Shown here: in pieces, positions 1-8,365 of the stretch
Numbering within the stretch: position 1 is the first letter of the stretch
Layout: each line of letters starts with the position of its first letter
Origin: XYA12-FULL-58-9 sp001798605
GTDB taxonomy: Bacteria; Myxococcota; XYA12-FULL-58-9
Direction of reading: 5' to 3'
Assembly: GCA_036736205.1 (NCBI GenBank)
Contig: DAINMX010000007.1
Location: 1 to 64,000 of the forward strand
Length of the DNA: 64,000 nucleotides
The notes under the pieces: generated by a model
Seen by the model: the letters and a program-made list of their open reading frames with translations, nothing else
Told to the model about the DNA's origin: nothing
The model's database searches: none
Program-made: the position numbers and the translations under genes

Positions 1-168
1 CTGCGCGACTGGTTGATGGAGAGTTTCGGCCAGGAGCTCACCGAGGCCCTCACCGATGTCATGCTTGGCAAGACCACCTACGGCGACGCCCTCTTTTCTC
101 TCACCCATTGGGTCAGACTTCTTGGTCGTCACCTCCTCACCAAGAAGTCGGCTGCGAAAACAAAGTAG
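1..168 (+). CDS. C-terminal end of an unidentified protein (cut by window edge)
   Basis: The frame is open from the first base and ends at TAG 166-168, giving 55 residues of a larger protein. The visible part is amphipathic and helical, with a hydrophobic stretch (DALFSLTHWVRLLGRHLL) followed by a lysine-rich tail ending KKSAAKTK. There is no recognisable domain in this remnant, so no function is assigned. Third codon positions are GC-rich as in the neighbouring genes, which supports it being coding. It points toward the convergent lipoprotein gene that ends at 211. Confidence 0.6.
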   Translation: MRDWLMESFGQELTEALTDVMLGKTTYGDALFSLTHWVRLLGRHLLTKKSAAKTK

Positions 169-210
169 GGGCTTCATCGTCAGGGTCCGATCGACCCGCG
201 AAGTGCCGTC

Positions 211-1179
211 CTAACGAGAAGAGTCTACTGATGCCGGAGGGTTTCTTGCACCTCTGCTGGCACCCAGACGAAGAATGATCATCTCATTGGGTCCGCTCAC
301 ACCGCCGGTATCGTTGTCGACCACAATGCCGATCTCGCGCTCGGAAAGCTCAACCAGACCTTCCATGTTGGGTATCCCCACGACCAGGTCGCCGAGATTC
401 GCAATCACTTCTGAACCCACGTCACCTCCGCCACCGACTCGCGGCAGCAAGAAGCGCAACAGTACGGCGACACCGTAATGTCGCTCGATGGCAAAGAGTT
501 CGATCTCATCCTGGCCTTGGACAGAACGGCACAAGAGCGCAGAGATGAGACCGGTCTCGGTGTGCAATCGCACTCTAAAGGCGGCCCACTCCGATGTTGC
601 CCGTTGGTACCTGGCCACAGGCGCAAGACGGTGCCCCTCGAGTCGTATTGCGGTTTCAACGCCAACAAACAGAGAATCACCATCGACACACAACCCCTCG
701 ATGCCGTGGTTGACTGAGCCCTCAATTCCCCAAAGGTCGTAGTTGAGAACAATTCGATCGGTCACGGTGACTGTGCTTGCAGCCCTCTCGGCCAAGAGCA
801 GCTCATCTTGAGAACGTGCCGTCTGAGTTTCGGTGCCGAACACAAACTTGCCATCACCGAGGTAGGCAATCGACTCCGTGTCCCACCCGGGTGGTACACC
901 GTCGAGTCGCAGCATCTCCTCAATCTCAATCCGTTCGCCAACCGCACGCAATGACACCACGAAGCGGTCACGCTCGGGCACGGCCCAAATGACGCCACCA
1001 TCGCCGCTGGCGAGTCCTGACAAGCCACGAACATCGGCACCCGTCGCGAAAGCTATTCTTTTTTGCAGAGTGATCTGTGGCTCGGCCGTCACCGCCACCG
1101 CCGCTACCACTTTGGAATGCCGGTCGCCACGCTCGCAGCCGACCACCAGAACGAGAGCCGTCACCAACCAGATACTCAT
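211..1179 (-). CDS. Lipoprotein with phytase-like (esterase-like beta-propeller) domain
   Basis: The start is placed at 1179 because an AGGAG box lies about 6 bases upstream and the first residues make a lipoprotein signal (MSIWLVTALVLVVGC, lipobox Cys 15). An ATG 20 codons further upstream would spoil that signal. The mature protein of about 300 residues carries the hallmarks of the phytase-like family PF13449: a DTESIAYLGDGKFVF strand, the NHGIEGLCVDGD segment, and a C-terminal NMEGLVEL...IVVDNDTGG...ILRL motif. Such proteins are exported beta-propeller-like proteins whose substrate is mostly unknown. It is probably anchored in the outer or inner membrane facing the periplasm. It is divergent from the histone gene at 1455. 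The family call is from motif memory only, and the substrate is not inferable. Confidence 0.7.
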   Translation of the reverse strand: MSIWLVTALVLVVGCERGDRHSKVVAAVAVTAEPQITLQKRIAFATGADVRGLSGLASGDGGVIWAVPERDRFVVSLRAVGERIEIEEMLRLDGVPPGWDTESIAYLGDGKFVFGTETQTARSQDELLLAERAASTVTVTDRIVLNYDLWGIEGSVNHGIEGLCVDGDSLFVGVETAIRLEGHRLAPVARYQRATSEWAAFRVRLHTETGLISALLCRSVQGQDEIELFAIERHYGVAVLLRFLLPRVGGGGDVGSEVIANLGDLVVGIPNMEGLVELSEREIGIVVDNDTGGVSGPNEMIILRLGASRGARNPPASVDSSR

Positions 1180-1356
1180 ACGATGACTCCTGGGCCATAA
1201 GTGGATCTCTTCAAAGTCGAAGCCCAATCTCCTTGCCACGACTGTCGAACGGTCTCAACCGCAAAGACACAGCCGCGATGGCGAGCGGAACACCATCTCC
1301 TCTATCCGTTTCAAGGACCCCACAAAAAGGATCGCTTGGGTACAAAGAGCGTTTTC

Positions 1357-1379
1357 TTCCTGCACCCCGTATGCAGGAA
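1357..1379. repeat. 8-bp perfect palindromic element beside the histone promoter
   Basis: TTCCTGCA (1357-1364) and TGCAGGAA (1372-1379) form a perfect inverted repeat around a 7-base spacer. It lies 5 bases upstream of the proposed -35 box of the histone gene, in the 275-base region between the divergent lipoprotein (start 1179) and the histone gene (start 1455). The position suits an operator or activator site. It has no T-run, so it is not an obvious terminator. I saw nothing else in this intergenic region. Confidence 0.45.
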
Positions 1380-1383
1380 ATGC

Positions 1384-1411
1384 TTGAATTTTGCCGCCAG
1401 GTGCCTAGAAT
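1384..1411 (+). promoter_or_regulatory. Probable sigma70-type promoter of the histone gene
   Basis: TTGAAT (1384-1389) and TAGAAT (1406-1411) are separated by 16 bases. Each matches the vegetative consensus at most positions. Transcription would begin near 1418, leaving a leader of about 35 bases with an AAGGAG box before the ATG at 1455. Confidence 0.45.
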
Positions 1412-1454
1412 CGCCGCCACAAACCCACACAGGCAATGACAAGGAGATTCCCTC

Positions 1455-1637
1455 ATGTCAAAGAACGAGATTCTCGTGGTTGCATCCAAGCTCAAAGATA
1501 CCGTCAAGGCTCACAAGTGTCAGAGCTCTGGTGATCTGGTCGAGGCCGTCTCCGACAAGATTCACGAGATGCTCGAAATGGCTGCGAAGCGCGCCAAGGA
1601 AAATGGTCGCGCCACCATCCGCAAATACGATCTCTAA
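1455..1637 (+). CDS. Bacterial single histone-fold protein
   Basis: This 60-residue protein is preceded by AAGGAG seven bases before the ATG. Its layout is that of a minimal histone fold: helix 1 (EILVVASKLKDTVKAH), a short strand/loop (KCQSS), a long central helix (about residues 25-50), then GRATIRKYDL. The last segment holds the RxTxxxxD pattern (R52, T54, D59), the arginine-threonine pair and aspartate clamp conserved in archaeal and eukaryotic histones. Size and N-terminal pattern resemble the Bdellovibrio histone Bd0055. It has no N- or C-terminal tail. The family forms dimers that bind DNA and act as nucleoid proteins, so it is presumably cytoplasmic and nucleoid-associated. It is transcribed alone, with a promoter and palindrome upstream and a hairpin downstream. 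The fold call is strong by pattern. Whether it bends or coats DNA cannot be told from sequence. Confidence 0.8.
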   Translation: MSKNEILVVASKLKDTVKAHKCQSSGDLVEAVSDKIHEMLEMAAKRAKENGRATIRKYDL

Positions 1638-1651
1638 ACTGCACAAGTGCT

Positions 1652-1675
1652 CCCGGCCCGGACCTCCGGGTCGGG
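1652..1675 (+). terminator. GC-rich hairpin after the histone gene
   Basis: CCCGGCCCGGA (1652-1662) and TCCGGGTCGGG (1665-1675) pair over 11 positions with one G-U, with a minimal loop. The hairpin starts 14 bases after the histone stop codon. No U-run follows, so it may be a weak terminator or an mRNA-stabilising 3' end. Confidence 0.4.
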
Positions 1676-1747
1676 GTGCAACTCCCGTCCCACATCCGAG
1701 GCCTGTCTCGGTATTCGTGACTGGGCCCCTTCCAGGATTGTTGTCCC

Positions 1748-2737
1748 ATGCCGTTTGAGATCCTCACGTTTGAAAGCCGCGCCCTGCGCAATAACTTCGC
1801 CGGTGACCCCCACGTACGCGAGGTGTGGGTCTACCTGCCGCCGAGCTATGCAACAAGCAACAGACGCTTTCCCGTCCTTTACTGCCTGCCAGCATTCGGC
1901 AGCACCGGCGCTCAAATCGCCGTGGGCAACCCCTGGTCCCCTGGCATGGTTCACCGCTTTGACACCGTGATCGGCGCTGGCGCTCCAGAGGTTATCGCAG
2001 TGTTTCCCAACTGTTTTACTCGATTCGGTGGCAGCCAGTACCTCAATTCTGTGGCGCTTGGATCCTACGAGGACTACGTCTGCGACGAGCTGGTCCCCTT
2101 TGTCGACACGAAGCTACGCACCCTCGCGAGCCGCGACAGTCGCGCCGTCTTCGGCCATTCCTCCGGCGGCTACGGGGCGCTCTGCTTGTCGATGAAACGG
2201 CCCGAAGTATTTGGCGCCTTTGCCTGTCACAGTGGCGACATGGGTTTCGCATTTTGTTACGTCCCCGACTTTGCCAATTGCGCTGACCACCTGATCCGTG
2301 CGGGTTCCATCGAGACCTGGGTCGAACGTTTTGACGCCCGAGCCAAAAAGTGCGGCAGCGACTTCGATGTCGTAAACGTGCTCGCGATGGCCGCCGCCTA
2401 TTCGCCTAACCTGGAGTTGCCCCATGGACTGGAGCTTCCCTTCGATCTCAGCAGCGGTGAGCTCTCACCCCAAGTGTGGCAGCGTTGGCAAAGTCACGAC
2501 CCAGTCAACATGGCTGGAGGTCACGCCGATGCATTGCGCTCCATGCGACTCGCGTTTTTCGACTGTGGCACCCGCGACGAACTCCACCTGCATCTCGGGC
2601 TCCAACTGATGCATCGGCGACTCAACGAGATCGGCGTACCCCACGAGCTTGAGACGTTCGACGACGGGCACCGATCGCTGGGCTACCGCCATGACATCGT
2701 CATACCGAAGCTCGCGAGTGCACTCTGTAGCAGCTGA
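1748..2737 (+). CDS. Putative esterase (esterase D / PF00756 family)
   Basis: A 329-residue alpha/beta hydrolase. The N-terminus (TFESRALRNNFAGDPHVREVWVYLPPSY) is typical of the PF00756 esterase family. The nucleophile elbow is GHSSGGYGAL, with Ser138 as the likely nucleophile. The C-terminal segment FDDGHRSLGYRHD supplies candidate Asp and His of the triad. There is no signal peptide, so the enzyme is probably cytoplasmic. The substrate is not predictable: the family includes S-formylglutathione hydrolases, siderophore esterases and feruloyl esterases. It lies 110 bases downstream of the histone gene with a hairpin between them, so it is probably a separate unit. It converges with the SRAP gene. 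Confidence 0.8.
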   Translation: MPFEILTFESRALRNNFAGDPHVREVWVYLPPSYATSNRRFPVLYCLPAFGSTGAQIAVGNPWSPGMVHRFDTVIGAGAPEVIAVFPNCFTRFGGSQYLNSVALGSYEDYVCDELVPFVDTKLRTLASRDSRAVFGHSSGGYGALCLSMKRPEVFGAFACHSGDMGFAFCYVPDFANCADHLIRAGSIETWVERFDARAKKCGSDFDVVNVLAMAAAYSPNLELPHGLELPFDLSSGELSPQVWQRWQSHDPVNMAGGHADALRSMRLAFFDCGTRDELHLHLGLQLMHRRLNEIGVPHELETFDDGHRSLGYRHDIVIPKLASALCSS

Positions 2738-2764
2738 CCCCCTCGGGAGGTCATGGGGGAACAG

Positions 2765-3442
2765 TCAGAAAAGAGTCGGTGTCTCTGAGACTGGCTCCAT
2801 GCAGCTCGGATGGTCAAACGCTGCATTGTTGACCCAATGCCCCACTGGGGAGGCTCGCAACTGATCCGCCGGAAACGACTGCAACATCCCCGTCAGACGC
2901 TCCGGGTCATCGACTTCGGGATCGAGCCAAGTGTCGTAATCACGGGGCTCGAGAATCACTGGCATGCGATCATGGATAGGTGCCAACAGCTCGTTGGGCG
3001 CGGTGGTGATGATGGTGCACGACTCCATGGAAACGTCACCTTTGCTCCAGAACTCCCACAACCCCGCCATGGCAAAAGGCCTACCGTCTGTGCAGGCAAT
3101 ATGGAACGGCTGCTTGCGCGGCTTCGCTTTTTGCCACTCGTAAAACCCGTCGGCAACAATCAGGCACCGTCGCCGCCGGAACGCACTGCGAAATGAAGGT
3201 TTCTCCGCTACCGTTTCGGCGCGGGCATTGATCAGGCGCGCGCCAACCTTGGGATCTTTGGCCCAAGACGGCACCAATCCCCAACGCAGCAGAGCAAGAT
3301 GACGCTTGCCGCCAACAACGCGAACAGCCGACACCATCTGGGTCGGAGCAATATTGTAACGGGGTGCGAGCGCCTCCACCTCGACATTAAAGATCGATGA
3401 TAGGTCCTCACTGGGTGCGCTGAGTGTGAAACGCCCGCACAT
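2765..3442 (-). CDS. SRAP-domain abasic-site processing protein (YedK/HMCES family)
   Basis: A 225-residue protein beginning MCGRFTL. After removal of Met1, Cys2 is the residue that forms the thiazolidine cross-link to abasic sites in single-stranded DNA. The other active-site positions are present: Asn72 in INARAET, Glu102 in DGFYEW and His157 in IHDRMPVIL. Length is that of E. coli YedK. It shields abasic sites at replication forks in the cytoplasm. It lies 15 bases downstream of rlmKL on the same strand and is probably cotranscribed with it. All key residues are intact, so it should be active. Confidence 0.92.
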   Translation of the reverse strand: MCGRFTLSAPSEDLSSIFNVEVEALAPRYNIAPTQMVSAVRVVGGKRHLALLRWGLVPSWAKDPKVGARLINARAETVAEKPSFRSAFRRRRCLIVADGFYEWQKAKPRKQPFHIACTDGRPFAMAGLWEFWSKGDVSMESCTIITTAPNELLAPIHDRMPVILEPRDYDTWLDPEVDDPERLTGMLQSFPADQLRASPVGHWVNNAAFDHPSCMEPVSETPTLF

Positions 3443-3457
3443 TCAAACCTCTTGAGT

Positions 3458-5626
3458 TCAGCTGTCCCTTTCCCAGGCGGGTGCCCTCAGCCGACGATCC
3501 AATGATCGGTGTGACACCTGCCAACACCGATGCGGCGCTCTGCCCCTTGCGAAATCTTCGTCCACGGTTTGCCGGGTTATCTCCTGGACGTCGGCACCCT
3601 CAATCACCTCGAGGTCAAAATGACGCGAGTGGGTCGAGAACAGCAGCACGCCATCGGGCGTGAGCAGCCGCAGGCAACCCTGGATCATGGCGATGTGGTC
3701 CCTTTGAATGTCGAGATCCTCATCCAATTTCTTTGAGCGAGAGAAGGTTGGCGGATCCATGTAGATGAGTCCATAGCGATCGCGGCACTGGGCGACAAAG
3801 GCGCCACAGTCAGCCTCGATGAGCTCATGATCCCGTCGCCCGAAACCATTGAGCTCGAGGTTGCGACGCGCCCAACGCAAATAACGCGACGACAGATCGA
3901 CACTGGTGCTCGCCACCGCACCGCCCCGCGCTGCGTACACCGTCGCCGTACCTGTGTAGGCAAACAGGTTCAAGAATCGTCGCCCCAAGCTGAGCTCAGC
4001 TATCCGCCGGCGGATGAGCCTGCCATCGAGAAACAGACCGGTGTCGACATAATCACGCAGGTTTACCAAGAACCGACACTGCCCCTCAGCCACCTCGACG
4101 AGTTCGTGGCTTTGCGACAGGCGGCCGTATTGAGCTGTACCGCGCTGACGACGGCGGACCTTGACGATGACGTTGGCGGGCTCGATACCCAGAACGTCGG
4201 GAACCACAGCGATCACATCTTGCAGCCGTCTTGCTGCCTTGCCCGGCGGGATGGTTTTGGGCGGTTCGTATTCTTGCACCACCGCAAATTGCTCATACCG
4301 ATCGATGGCCGCCGCGTACTCCGGTAGGTCGGCGTCATAGACGCGAAAACAAGAGACCTCGTTCTTCTTGGCCCAACGACTCAAGTGTTTGAAATTCTTG
4401 CGCAGACGGTTCTGCAGCATCTCGCCACCCGCCGACAGCGCTTGGTCGGTACGAATGTGAAGGTCGAGAACGCGGCAGGGAAGCTTGCCGTTGAAGACGC
4501 GCATCCGGCGACTCGCCTGCAGACCCAACCGACGACCGAGATCATCATCGGCAACAATCGCCACCGCCTGCCAACCGGCGAAGTTGCGTTTCAACTGACC
4601 ACCGAGCGCCGTATATAGGCTCTGCAGATCACTGGCCTCGCCCATCCGTTCACCATAGGGCGGATTGACGGCCACCAGTCCCGTATCCTCCTTACCCAAC
4701 GGCTCGGCGCTCGCAAGCTCGCGGCGTTCGATGTGCACAAATCCAGTAAGATTGGCCCGCTCGACATTACCGATCGCGTTGTGTACAGCGTCAGGGTTGG
4801 CGTCAAACCCACAGATGCGTGGCATCCGCACCGTGCCGGCATTGGCACGATCCTTGGCCTCTACAAGGAGCTTGTCCCACGCGGCGGACCGATGCTGCCG
4901 CCAGCCAACAAAGCCAAAACGCTGACGCAACAAACCTGGTGCCACGTCTGCGGCGATAAGCGCGGCCTCAATACACAGAGTGCCAGAGCCACACATCGGG
5001 TCGAGCATGGCCCCACCGTCGGCAGCGATCTCGGGCCAACCAGCCCACAGAAGCATCGCCGCAGCCAAGTTCTCCTTGAGGGGAGCCTCCCCGCCTTGTA
5101 GGCGATAACCCCGTCGATGCAGACTTCCACCGGAAAGGTCGAGGCTAACCACCGCACGCTCATCTTCGAGGTGCACGCTTACCCTGACGTCGGGCTCACG
5201 GGTGTCGACGTCTGGACGCTCTCCTCGGCCCTCGCGCAATTGGTCAACGATGGCGTCCTTGGCGCGAAACAAGGCAAACCGCGTGCTCTCAATGGGAGAA
5301 CGAATCGCCGTCACATCGACGGCGAGAGTACGGCCCCGTTCGATATGCTCCCGCCACGGGACGGTTCCCACACCTTCGTAGAGACTGTCCGTGTCGGTCG
5401 CCACACATTCCGCAAGCGGCATCAAAACGCGGTTGGCGATCCGCGACCACAGACAAACCCGGTAGGCAGTTGTCAAATCACCATGAAAAGTAACGCCCGC
5501 ATGGGTTGGCGCAATTTCCGTTGCGCCAAGGGTCTCGAGCTCCAGAGCCAGGAGCTCCTCCAGCAATCGCGGCGATGTGGCGAAAAATTGGGGCACAGCA
5601 GTCTCAAATACAACCGAGGCACCCAC
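3458..5626 (-). CDS. rlmKL: Bifunctional 23S rRNA methyltransferase RlmKL (m2G2445 / m7G2069)
   Basis: This 722-residue protein has the family's two-enzyme layout. There is an N-terminal THUMP region (FFATSPRLLEELLALELETLGA, typical of the family start). The first methyltransferase follows, with a SAM loop DPMCGSGTLCIEAAL and catalytic NPPYGERMG. The C-terminal methyltransferase has the SAM motif LNLFAYTGTATVYAARGG and the DPPTFSRSK catalytic loop. The two domains make m2G2445 and m7G2069 in helix 74 of 23S rRNA during ribosome assembly. Length matches E. coli RlmL. It is the first gene of a short unit with the SRAP gene and is divergent from sppA. Confidence 0.92.
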   Translation of the reverse strand: MGASVVFETAVPQFFATSPRLLEELLALELETLGATEIAPTHAGVTFHGDLTTAYRVCLWSRIANRVLMPLAECVATDTDSLYEGVGTVPWREHIERGRTLAVDVTAIRSPIESTRFALFRAKDAIVDQLREGRGERPDVDTREPDVRVSVHLEDERAVVSLDLSGGSLHRRGYRLQGGEAPLKENLAAAMLLWAGWPEIAADGGAMLDPMCGSGTLCIEAALIAADVAPGLLRQRFGFVGWRQHRSAAWDKLLVEAKDRANAGTVRMPRICGFDANPDAVHNAIGNVERANLTGFVHIERRELASAEPLGKEDTGLVAVNPPYGERMGEASDLQSLYTALGGQLKRNFAGWQAVAIVADDDLGRRLGLQASRRMRVFNGKLPCRVLDLHIRTDQALSAGGEMLQNRLRKNFKHLSRWAKKNEVSCFRVYDADLPEYAAAIDRYEQFAVVQEYEPPKTIPPGKAARRLQDVIAVVPDVLGIEPANVIVKVRRRQRGTAQYGRLSQSHELVEVAEGQCRFLVNLRDYVDTGLFLDGRLIRRRIAELSLGRRFLNLFAYTGTATVYAARGGAVASTSVDLSSRYLRWARRNLELNGFGRRDHELIEADCGAFVAQCRDRYGLIYMDPPTFSRSKKLDEDLDIQRDHIAMIQGCLRLLTPDGVLLFSTHSRHFDLEVIEGADVQEITRQTVDEDFARGRAPHRCWQVSHRSLDRRLRAPAWERDS

Positions 5627-5710
5627 CTGTCCACCGACGTAAGATTTCTTTGCCGCGGACTCCTCTTGCAGCTAACATCGTGGTGTGCTCCTCGGAGCAC
5701 CACGCAAGGA

Positions 5711-5756
5711 GAAGGTGCGACCCCGGTTTATTCCGTGGTCGCCCTTCTTTTTTTTT
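5711..5756 (+). terminator. Intrinsic terminator in the leader region upstream of sppA
   Basis: GAAGGTGCGACC (5711-5722) pairs with GGTCGCCCTTC (5737-5747), with one bulge, and at least nine Ts follow. This is a textbook Rho-independent terminator on the plus strand. No plus-strand gene lies upstream, because rlmKL runs the other way from 5626. A second hairpin, GTGCTCC/GGAGCAC (5685-5700), lies just before it. It may end a small RNA starting after about 5627, or act as an attenuator for sppA 95 bases downstream. Confidence 0.7.
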
Positions 5757-5851
5757 GCCGAGGGGATATTGTCGGCATCTGATCTGCATCCCGTTGACGG
5801 TTTTGGGCAAATGAGTTCCACTTGCCCTTCACATGCATTCGAGAAGGAACG

Positions 5852-7555
5852 ATGAGCAAAGCAATCAAGTGGATCTTTATTGGTGGTTTGGCCCTGTTTG
5901 GCTTCGTTGCATTCATCGCGATCATAGCCGCCGTGGCAAAGGACAATGTTGAGGAGAACAGCGTACTCCTCGTCCACTTCGACGGAGAGTTGCGCGAGTC
6001 CCCCGACCCAGACGTCTGGTCTATTCTAAGTGACGAGCCCACGACTACTTTGCGGGAGCTCACGGACAGCATTCGCAGGGCGGCGACTGACGAAGACATC
6101 GTTGGGCTGGTCCTCGAGGTGAAAGACTTTCAGATTGGCCTAGCCCAATTGGCTGACATTGAGAACGCCATGGCAGTCTTCCGTGAGAGCGGCAAGTGGA
6201 ATGCCGCGTTCTTGGAAACAGCCGGAGAGTTTGATCGTGGCACAGGCACCTACGCCCTCGCCGCGTGCGCGGACACCATCTATTTGGCCCCGCCTGGGGA
6301 TATTAACCTCGTCGGCCTCGGAGCGCGTATCCCGTTCCTCAAGGGCGTGGCCGACAAACTCAAGATCGGTGTCCACTTCGATAAGCGGTACGAGTACAAA
6401 ACCGCTGCCAACCAATTCACCGAAACAAAGATGACCGAGGCCCATCGTGAGTCAACGGTGGCGATGGTGGACCAGCTGCAAACCTGGTTGACCTCGCATA
6501 TTGCAACCCGGCGCAAGGTTGACGTCACCAAGGCCACCGATTGGCTAAAGACCGGGCCGCACCTCGCGTCCGCCGCGCTTGAGCTCGGCCTTGTTGATCA
6601 TCTCGCGTACTCGGACGAGATCCTGAGCCAGCTGACCAAGATGACTGGTCGTGACGAGCCGGTCGTACCGCTGTCCCAATATGCGGAGAGTGAATCAATC
6701 GGCAACGTCGGTCCCACTGTGGCCCTAATTTATGGCGATGGCCAAGTCGTCCGCGGAGAGAGCGCAAAGGGGGTGATGGGATCCGACACCGTTGCCGATG
6801 CGTTTCGTGAGGCTCGCAAAGAAAAGGTCGCCGGTGTGCTCTTTCGCGTCAACAGTCCTGGCGGCTCTTACATCGCTAGCGATTTGATTCGTCGTGAAGT
6901 GCGAGTAACGCGGGATGCGGGCATCCCTGTCGTCGTTTCCATGGGAGACCTGGCGGCCTCGGGTGGCTATTTCGTCGCCATGGAGGCCAACCACATTGTC
7001 GCCCAACCTGGGACTCTCACCGGCTCCATTGGTGTCTATGCCGGTAGATTCAACCTTAAGGAATTCTGGAATCACTGGTTTGGTGTCACCTTCGACGGCT
7101 ACGAGACAACCGACAACGCGGCTTTTTATTCCTGGCTTGAAGATCCCAGCGAGGTCAATCAGAAGCGCGTCGATGAATTTCTCGATCGGGTCTACGACGA
7201 CTTCGTGACCAAAGCCGCTGCCGGCCGAAGCATGGAGCGTGACACCCTTGAGCCGCTCGCGCGAGGCCGCGTCTGGACCGGGGCCGCGGCAAAAGAGCTG
7301 GGATTGGTTGACAGCATCGGCGATATGCAGGTTGCTATCGCGGAGCTGAAGAATCTCATCAAGGCACCCGATGCCGACGTCAACCTTCGCGTCTTCCCAG
7401 CTCCTAAGACGACTTTCGAAATCCTCACAGAAGCTTTTTCGCAAACTGCCCACGCGGTGGAGACGCTGCACCGAGGTGCACAATTTGTCGAGTCGGTTCG
7501 AGCGGGACGAGAGCCGGGCCTGTTGAGCATGCCAATCGGTCTGCAAATCCGATGA
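5852..7555 (+). CDS. sppA: Signal peptide peptidase SppA, long (67K) type
   Basis: The start is set at 5852, preceded by GAGAAGGA. An ATG ten codons upstream has no such box. The protein (567 residues) has one N-terminal membrane anchor (about residues 6-30) and two tandem Clp-like protease domains facing the periplasm. The N-terminal half provides the general-base lysine (K183 in YEYKTAANQF). The C-terminal half has VNSPGGS and the nucleophile Ser370 in MGDLAASGGYF. This is the Ser-Lys dyad arrangement of E. coli SppA. It degrades signal peptides left in the membrane after export. The gene is preceded by an orphan terminator that could control it. The TANGO2-like gene follows after 22 bases and may be cotranscribed. 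Confidence 0.92.
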   Translation: MSKAIKWIFIGGLALFGFVAFIAIIAAVAKDNVEENSVLLVHFDGELRESPDPDVWSILSDEPTTTLRELTDSIRRAATDEDIVGLVLEVKDFQIGLAQLADIENAMAVFRESGKWNAAFLETAGEFDRGTGTYALAACADTIYLAPPGDINLVGLGARIPFLKGVADKLKIGVHFDKRYEYKTAANQFTETKMTEAHRESTVAMVDQLQTWLTSHIATRRKVDVTKATDWLKTGPHLASAALELGLVDHLAYSDEILSQLTKMTGRDEPVVPLSQYAESESIGNVGPTVALIYGDGQVVRGESAKGVMGSDTVADAFREARKEKVAGVLFRVNSPGGSYIASDLIRREVRVTRDAGIPVVVSMGDLAASGGYFVAMEANHIVAQPGTLTGSIGVYAGRFNLKEFWNHWFGVTFDGYETTDNAAFYSWLEDPSEVNQKRVDEFLDRVYDDFVTKAAAGRSMERDTLEPLARGRVWTGAAAKELGLVDSIGDMQVAIAELKNLIKAPDADVNLRVFPAPKTTFEILTEAFSQTAHAVETLHRGAQFVESVRAGREPGLLSMPIGLQIR

Positions 7556-7577
7556 GATATCGCCGCCACCCCATGCC

Positions 7578-8354
7578 ATGTGTTTGTTGACAGCCTTATT
7601 CCACGTCCATCCGGACGCCCCGCTTGTCATCGCGGCCAATCGTGACGAGTGGCTGAACCGGCCTGCAAGCCCATTGGGTGTCCTGCGTCGTGCGTCCCCC
7701 CGCATCCTCGGCGGGCGCGATCATGTAGCCAACGGCACGTGGCTCGCCGTCAACGAGCACGGCGTCATCGCTGGCCTCACCAACAAACCGCTGCTCGACG
7801 GTGCCGACAAATCAAAGCGCTCACGAGGTGAGTTGCCCTTGTTGTGCACCCACCATTCAACTGCGGTGGATGCCACTATGGCGTTGGCCGCCGCGTTGTG
7901 CCCGACTGATTTCAACCCTTGCTGGGTCTTGGTCGGCGACACCCACAGACTGTTTTATATCGACATGACGACCGGCGACCGCCCTCTCGTCAGAGAACTC
8001 ACTCCTGGCATCACAGTGCTCGAAAATCGTCCCGTCGACGCCGATTCGGCCAAAGCAAGTTGGGTAAGAGGCGCTCTCGACAACGCCGCAAGCTGGCACG
8101 GCGAAGTATTGGTAGAGGGTCTGGCGAAGATTCTCGGTAGTCACACGATTCCCGAGACGGTGTTGGCCGCTCCCGACCAACGCAGCGAGGCCTGGCGACC
8201 CACCGCAACCGAAGCCGCATGTGTGCATGCGGGCCCCTACGGCACCCGCTCTGCGTCCATCATCATGGCAAACAATGACGGACGCCCTCTCCTTTGGCAT
8301 GCGGAAGGACCGCCCTGTACGACCCCTTTGGTTGCACAGGCACTTTGGTCCTGA
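7578..8354 (+). CDS. NRDE-family (TANGO2-like) protein
   Basis: This 258-residue protein begins MCLL, with Cys2 as the candidate N-terminal nucleophile of an Ntn-hydrolase-like fold. It carries the family's defining ANRDEW motif at residues 20-25, followed by RPASPLGVLRR and the GRDHVANGTWLAVNEHGVIAGLTN segment. Human TANGO2 and bacterial relatives have been linked to haem or lipid handling, but the bacterial activity is not settled. There is no signal peptide. It follows sppA closely and converges with a PilZ gene only 11 bases away. Confidence 0.85.
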   Translation: MCLLTALFHVHPDAPLVIAANRDEWLNRPASPLGVLRRASPRILGGRDHVANGTWLAVNEHGVIAGLTNKPLLDGADKSKRSRGELPLLCTHHSTAVDATMALAAALCPTDFNPCWVLVGDTHRLFYIDMTTGDRPLVRELTPGITVLENRPVDADSAKASWVRGALDNAASWHGEVLVEGLAKILGSHTIPETVLAAPDQRSEAWRPTATEAACVHAGPYGTRSASIIMANNDGRPLLWHAEGPPCTTPLVAQALWS

Positions 8355-8365
8355 GTTTGCGACAT

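Noticed and set aside
6725..7705. 326-codon minus-strand frame opposite sppA
   Set aside because: Opposite-strand frame of a clear SppA gene, with no recognisable family features.
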